Origin: Tamarix chinensis
Lineage: Eukaryota > Streptophyta > Magnoliopsida > Caryophyllales > Tamaricaceae
NCBI GenBank assembly: GCA_030549775.1
Contig: CM060175.1
Location: forward strand, 18,520,212 to 18,584,211
Length of the DNA: 64,000 nucleotides
Direction: 5' to 3'
The first letter of the stretch is position 1, and each line of letters opens with the position of its first letter. A program made the position numbers and the translations under genes. The notes under the pieces were generated by a model. The model was given only the letters and a program-made list of their open reading frames with translations. It did no database searches and had not been told where the DNA came from. Shown here piece by piece: positions 62,421 to 64,000 of this stretch.

Positions 62421-63049
62421 ATCATAATCATCTGAGCCCGGCTCATTAATATTCCACTTTCAATAATAATATCTTTCCTTTCTTTAATCAATACATCAAT
62501 CATATTTATTTGCCTCGAACGGGAGATCAATAACCTGGGACACAAAGGTACATCGATCGTACCGGTGCATATCAGCTACTCAGTACCCTTCAACCACGAA
62601 CCCAAGGACGCAAAGGTACCCTGGTCGTACTGGTGCATAAAGCTAACTCAGTACCCTACCGACAAGGACACCTAATCCATAAGTATGCATACCCCCTAAC
62701 TAGGTCCGTAGAGCTAGAAAGAGTAAGATATAGGGCCTGCTGGGGCACAAAGGCACACCAGCAAATACCAGAATAATTGTGGACTAAACCACGTCCTTAG
62801 GGTAGCAACCCCTAAGGAGTCACCATTCCCAATCTCGAGGTCTTTCGCTTTAAGTATTAGTGTCTTAATTAAAGTGATCACGAAAGGAACGATAATCAGA
62901 TACTTATTCACTTTCAATCGTCTCGATATCATTAATCGTTTCTTATTCAAATAATTATCCAGGATATCACAGAGAAACCATTAAGGCTATACTAATTATC
63001 AAATACTCTTACTTGGCTAATCAACATAATTTAAATCATATTATAATTT

Positions 63050-64000
63050 TCCACAACCTCAAAGACATGTTAGGTACAAATTACTCATTTGCCCTTTACT
63101 TATATAATTGTTAAGTGTCCATTCCTTACTCGCCAAATTACCATATTGCCCTTTAGGTTACATAATTACCAAATTACCCCTTGTCCAATTTAGATTACCA
63201 AATTATCCCCTACACTTTATATATCACCATTCACCCCTCATAATTGCCACACTTATCATATTTCCCATTTGGTTGGTTAGATTACAAAATCACCCTTCTC
63301 CTTTGTTATAATTACTAAATTGCCCTTAAGTTGGATAAATTACTAAATTACCCTCCTTCATTATCATGATTACTATTTTGCCCCTTTAGTTGGTTAAACA
63401 ATAATCACTTTACCCTTTAATCAGCTAAACTACCAAATTGCCCCTTTATTTGGATAAATTACCAAATTACCCTTCTCCTTTATCATAATTACCATTTTAC
63501 CCCTCTCAATTATTTTAATTGCCATTTACCCTTTTTAATTATTATAAATCCCAAATTATCCTTCTTCATAATTACATATATTAATTTACCCTTCTTCACA
63601 ATCATAATTATTAACTTACCCTTCTCTATTATCATAGTTGTCCAATTACCCCTTTTTAATTATACTTTAATTATTAATTTATCCTTTGTCGTTATCATTA
63701 TTACCAAGTTACCCCTTACTACCAGGTTTACCATAATATCCTTTTATTTACAAAATTACTCTTCCACCCCTTACTTTCAAATTACCATAATATCCTTTTA
63801 TTTATAAAAATTACCACCATACCCTTTTACTTGTAAAATTACCATAACACTCCTTTTTCTTTACAAATTACTATTTTACCCTTTTACATCCAAAGTTACC
63901 ATTTTTATCTTTCCTTACAAAATTACCATTTTGCCATTCCTTTCCAAAATTACCATATTACCCCTTACTTATAAATTACCATTTCGCCATTCACTTATAC
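63050..64000. repeat. Degenerate short repeat, TTACCAAATTRCCC words
   Basis: Some tens of variants of ATTACCAAATTACCC(CTTT), spaced roughly 15-40 bp, extend to the window end. No coding sense. Confidence 0.75.

Larger units (their letters stand above)
61297..64000 (-). mobile_element. Long-LTR family, copy D (minus orientation, runs off the window)
   Basis: Lower end TGTAACACCCCCAAAATTC with ACTACTGAAAAATTTCG, the complement of the LTR 3' end. Contains the hairpin-unit array 61970-62420, the exit block near 61620 (complement) and a long tract of short ACC/TTACCC motifs (63050-64000). It is better preserved than copies 1, C and E. Open frames inside are artefacts of the repeats. Confidence 0.7.

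Noticed and set aside
1..64000. tRNA, rRNA or snoRNA genes
   Set aside because: No cloverleaf-like sequence with A and B boxes or rRNA segment was recognised by eye; a tRNAscan-type search was not possible here.

Overview
This is plant nuclear DNA, most likely eudicot. It carries one intact 14-exon nuclear gene with plant-type introns, and almost everything else is AT-rich transposable-element sequence: Athila-type and chromovirus Ty3/gypsy elements, Ty1/copia, an L1-type LINE, a Mutator-like element and a hAT remnant. Nothing suggests a bacterial, organellar or free viral source.

Layout. Positions 1-5000 hold the only host gene, an ALDH7B4 (antiquitin-type aldehyde dehydrogenase) gene on the minus strand. 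All 14 coding exons join in frame to 508 codons with catalytic Asn, Glu and Cys present. Positions 5150-10900 hold ATT-rich microsatellites, one old Athila-type LTR (6573-8061) and a decayed 5'-truncated LINE (8215-10440). Positions 10945-12426 are a 1.5 kb element with ~190 bp terminal inverted repeats, probably a non-autonomous MULE. From 12583 to 45675 lies a nested retrotransposon stack.

The stack reads from outside in as follows. A plus-strand long LTR (copy E, 15610-45675) is split by a minus-strand chromovirus (17167-44628; 5-bp duplication GGTTG on both sides; iMet-type primer site). The 5' LTR of that chromovirus is split by two plus-strand long LTRs joined tail to head (copies A and B, 24996-43272). 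Copy A is in turn split by a young Athila element (26066-36131; LTRs of 1,378 bp each with about nine differences; tRNA-Asp-type primer site). The Athila retains gag, protease, RT, RNase H and integrase in one frame, but two in-frame TAG codons interrupt it.

Positions 45676-64000 continue with older debris: minisatellites, a TIR element containing a MITE-like piece, a hAT C-terminal remnant, a decayed Athila with an env-position (ORF3-like) region and an LTR (49068-55623), a second deletion derivative of Athila (55624-57600), another plus-strand long LTR (C), a 5' fragment of a Ty1/copia element (59391-61296), and a minus-strand long LTR (D) that runs off the window.

The most unusual signal is the long-LTR family (copies 1, E, A, B, C, D and fragment F). 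It is present seven times with no internal coding domain in the window. The better-preserved copies (A, B, D) carry a tandem unit that can fold into two adjacent hairpins. In copy D the unit is exactly 64 bp, and the stem shows a paired (compensatory) base change between repeats. The elements are not known to work together; the host gene is independent of them.
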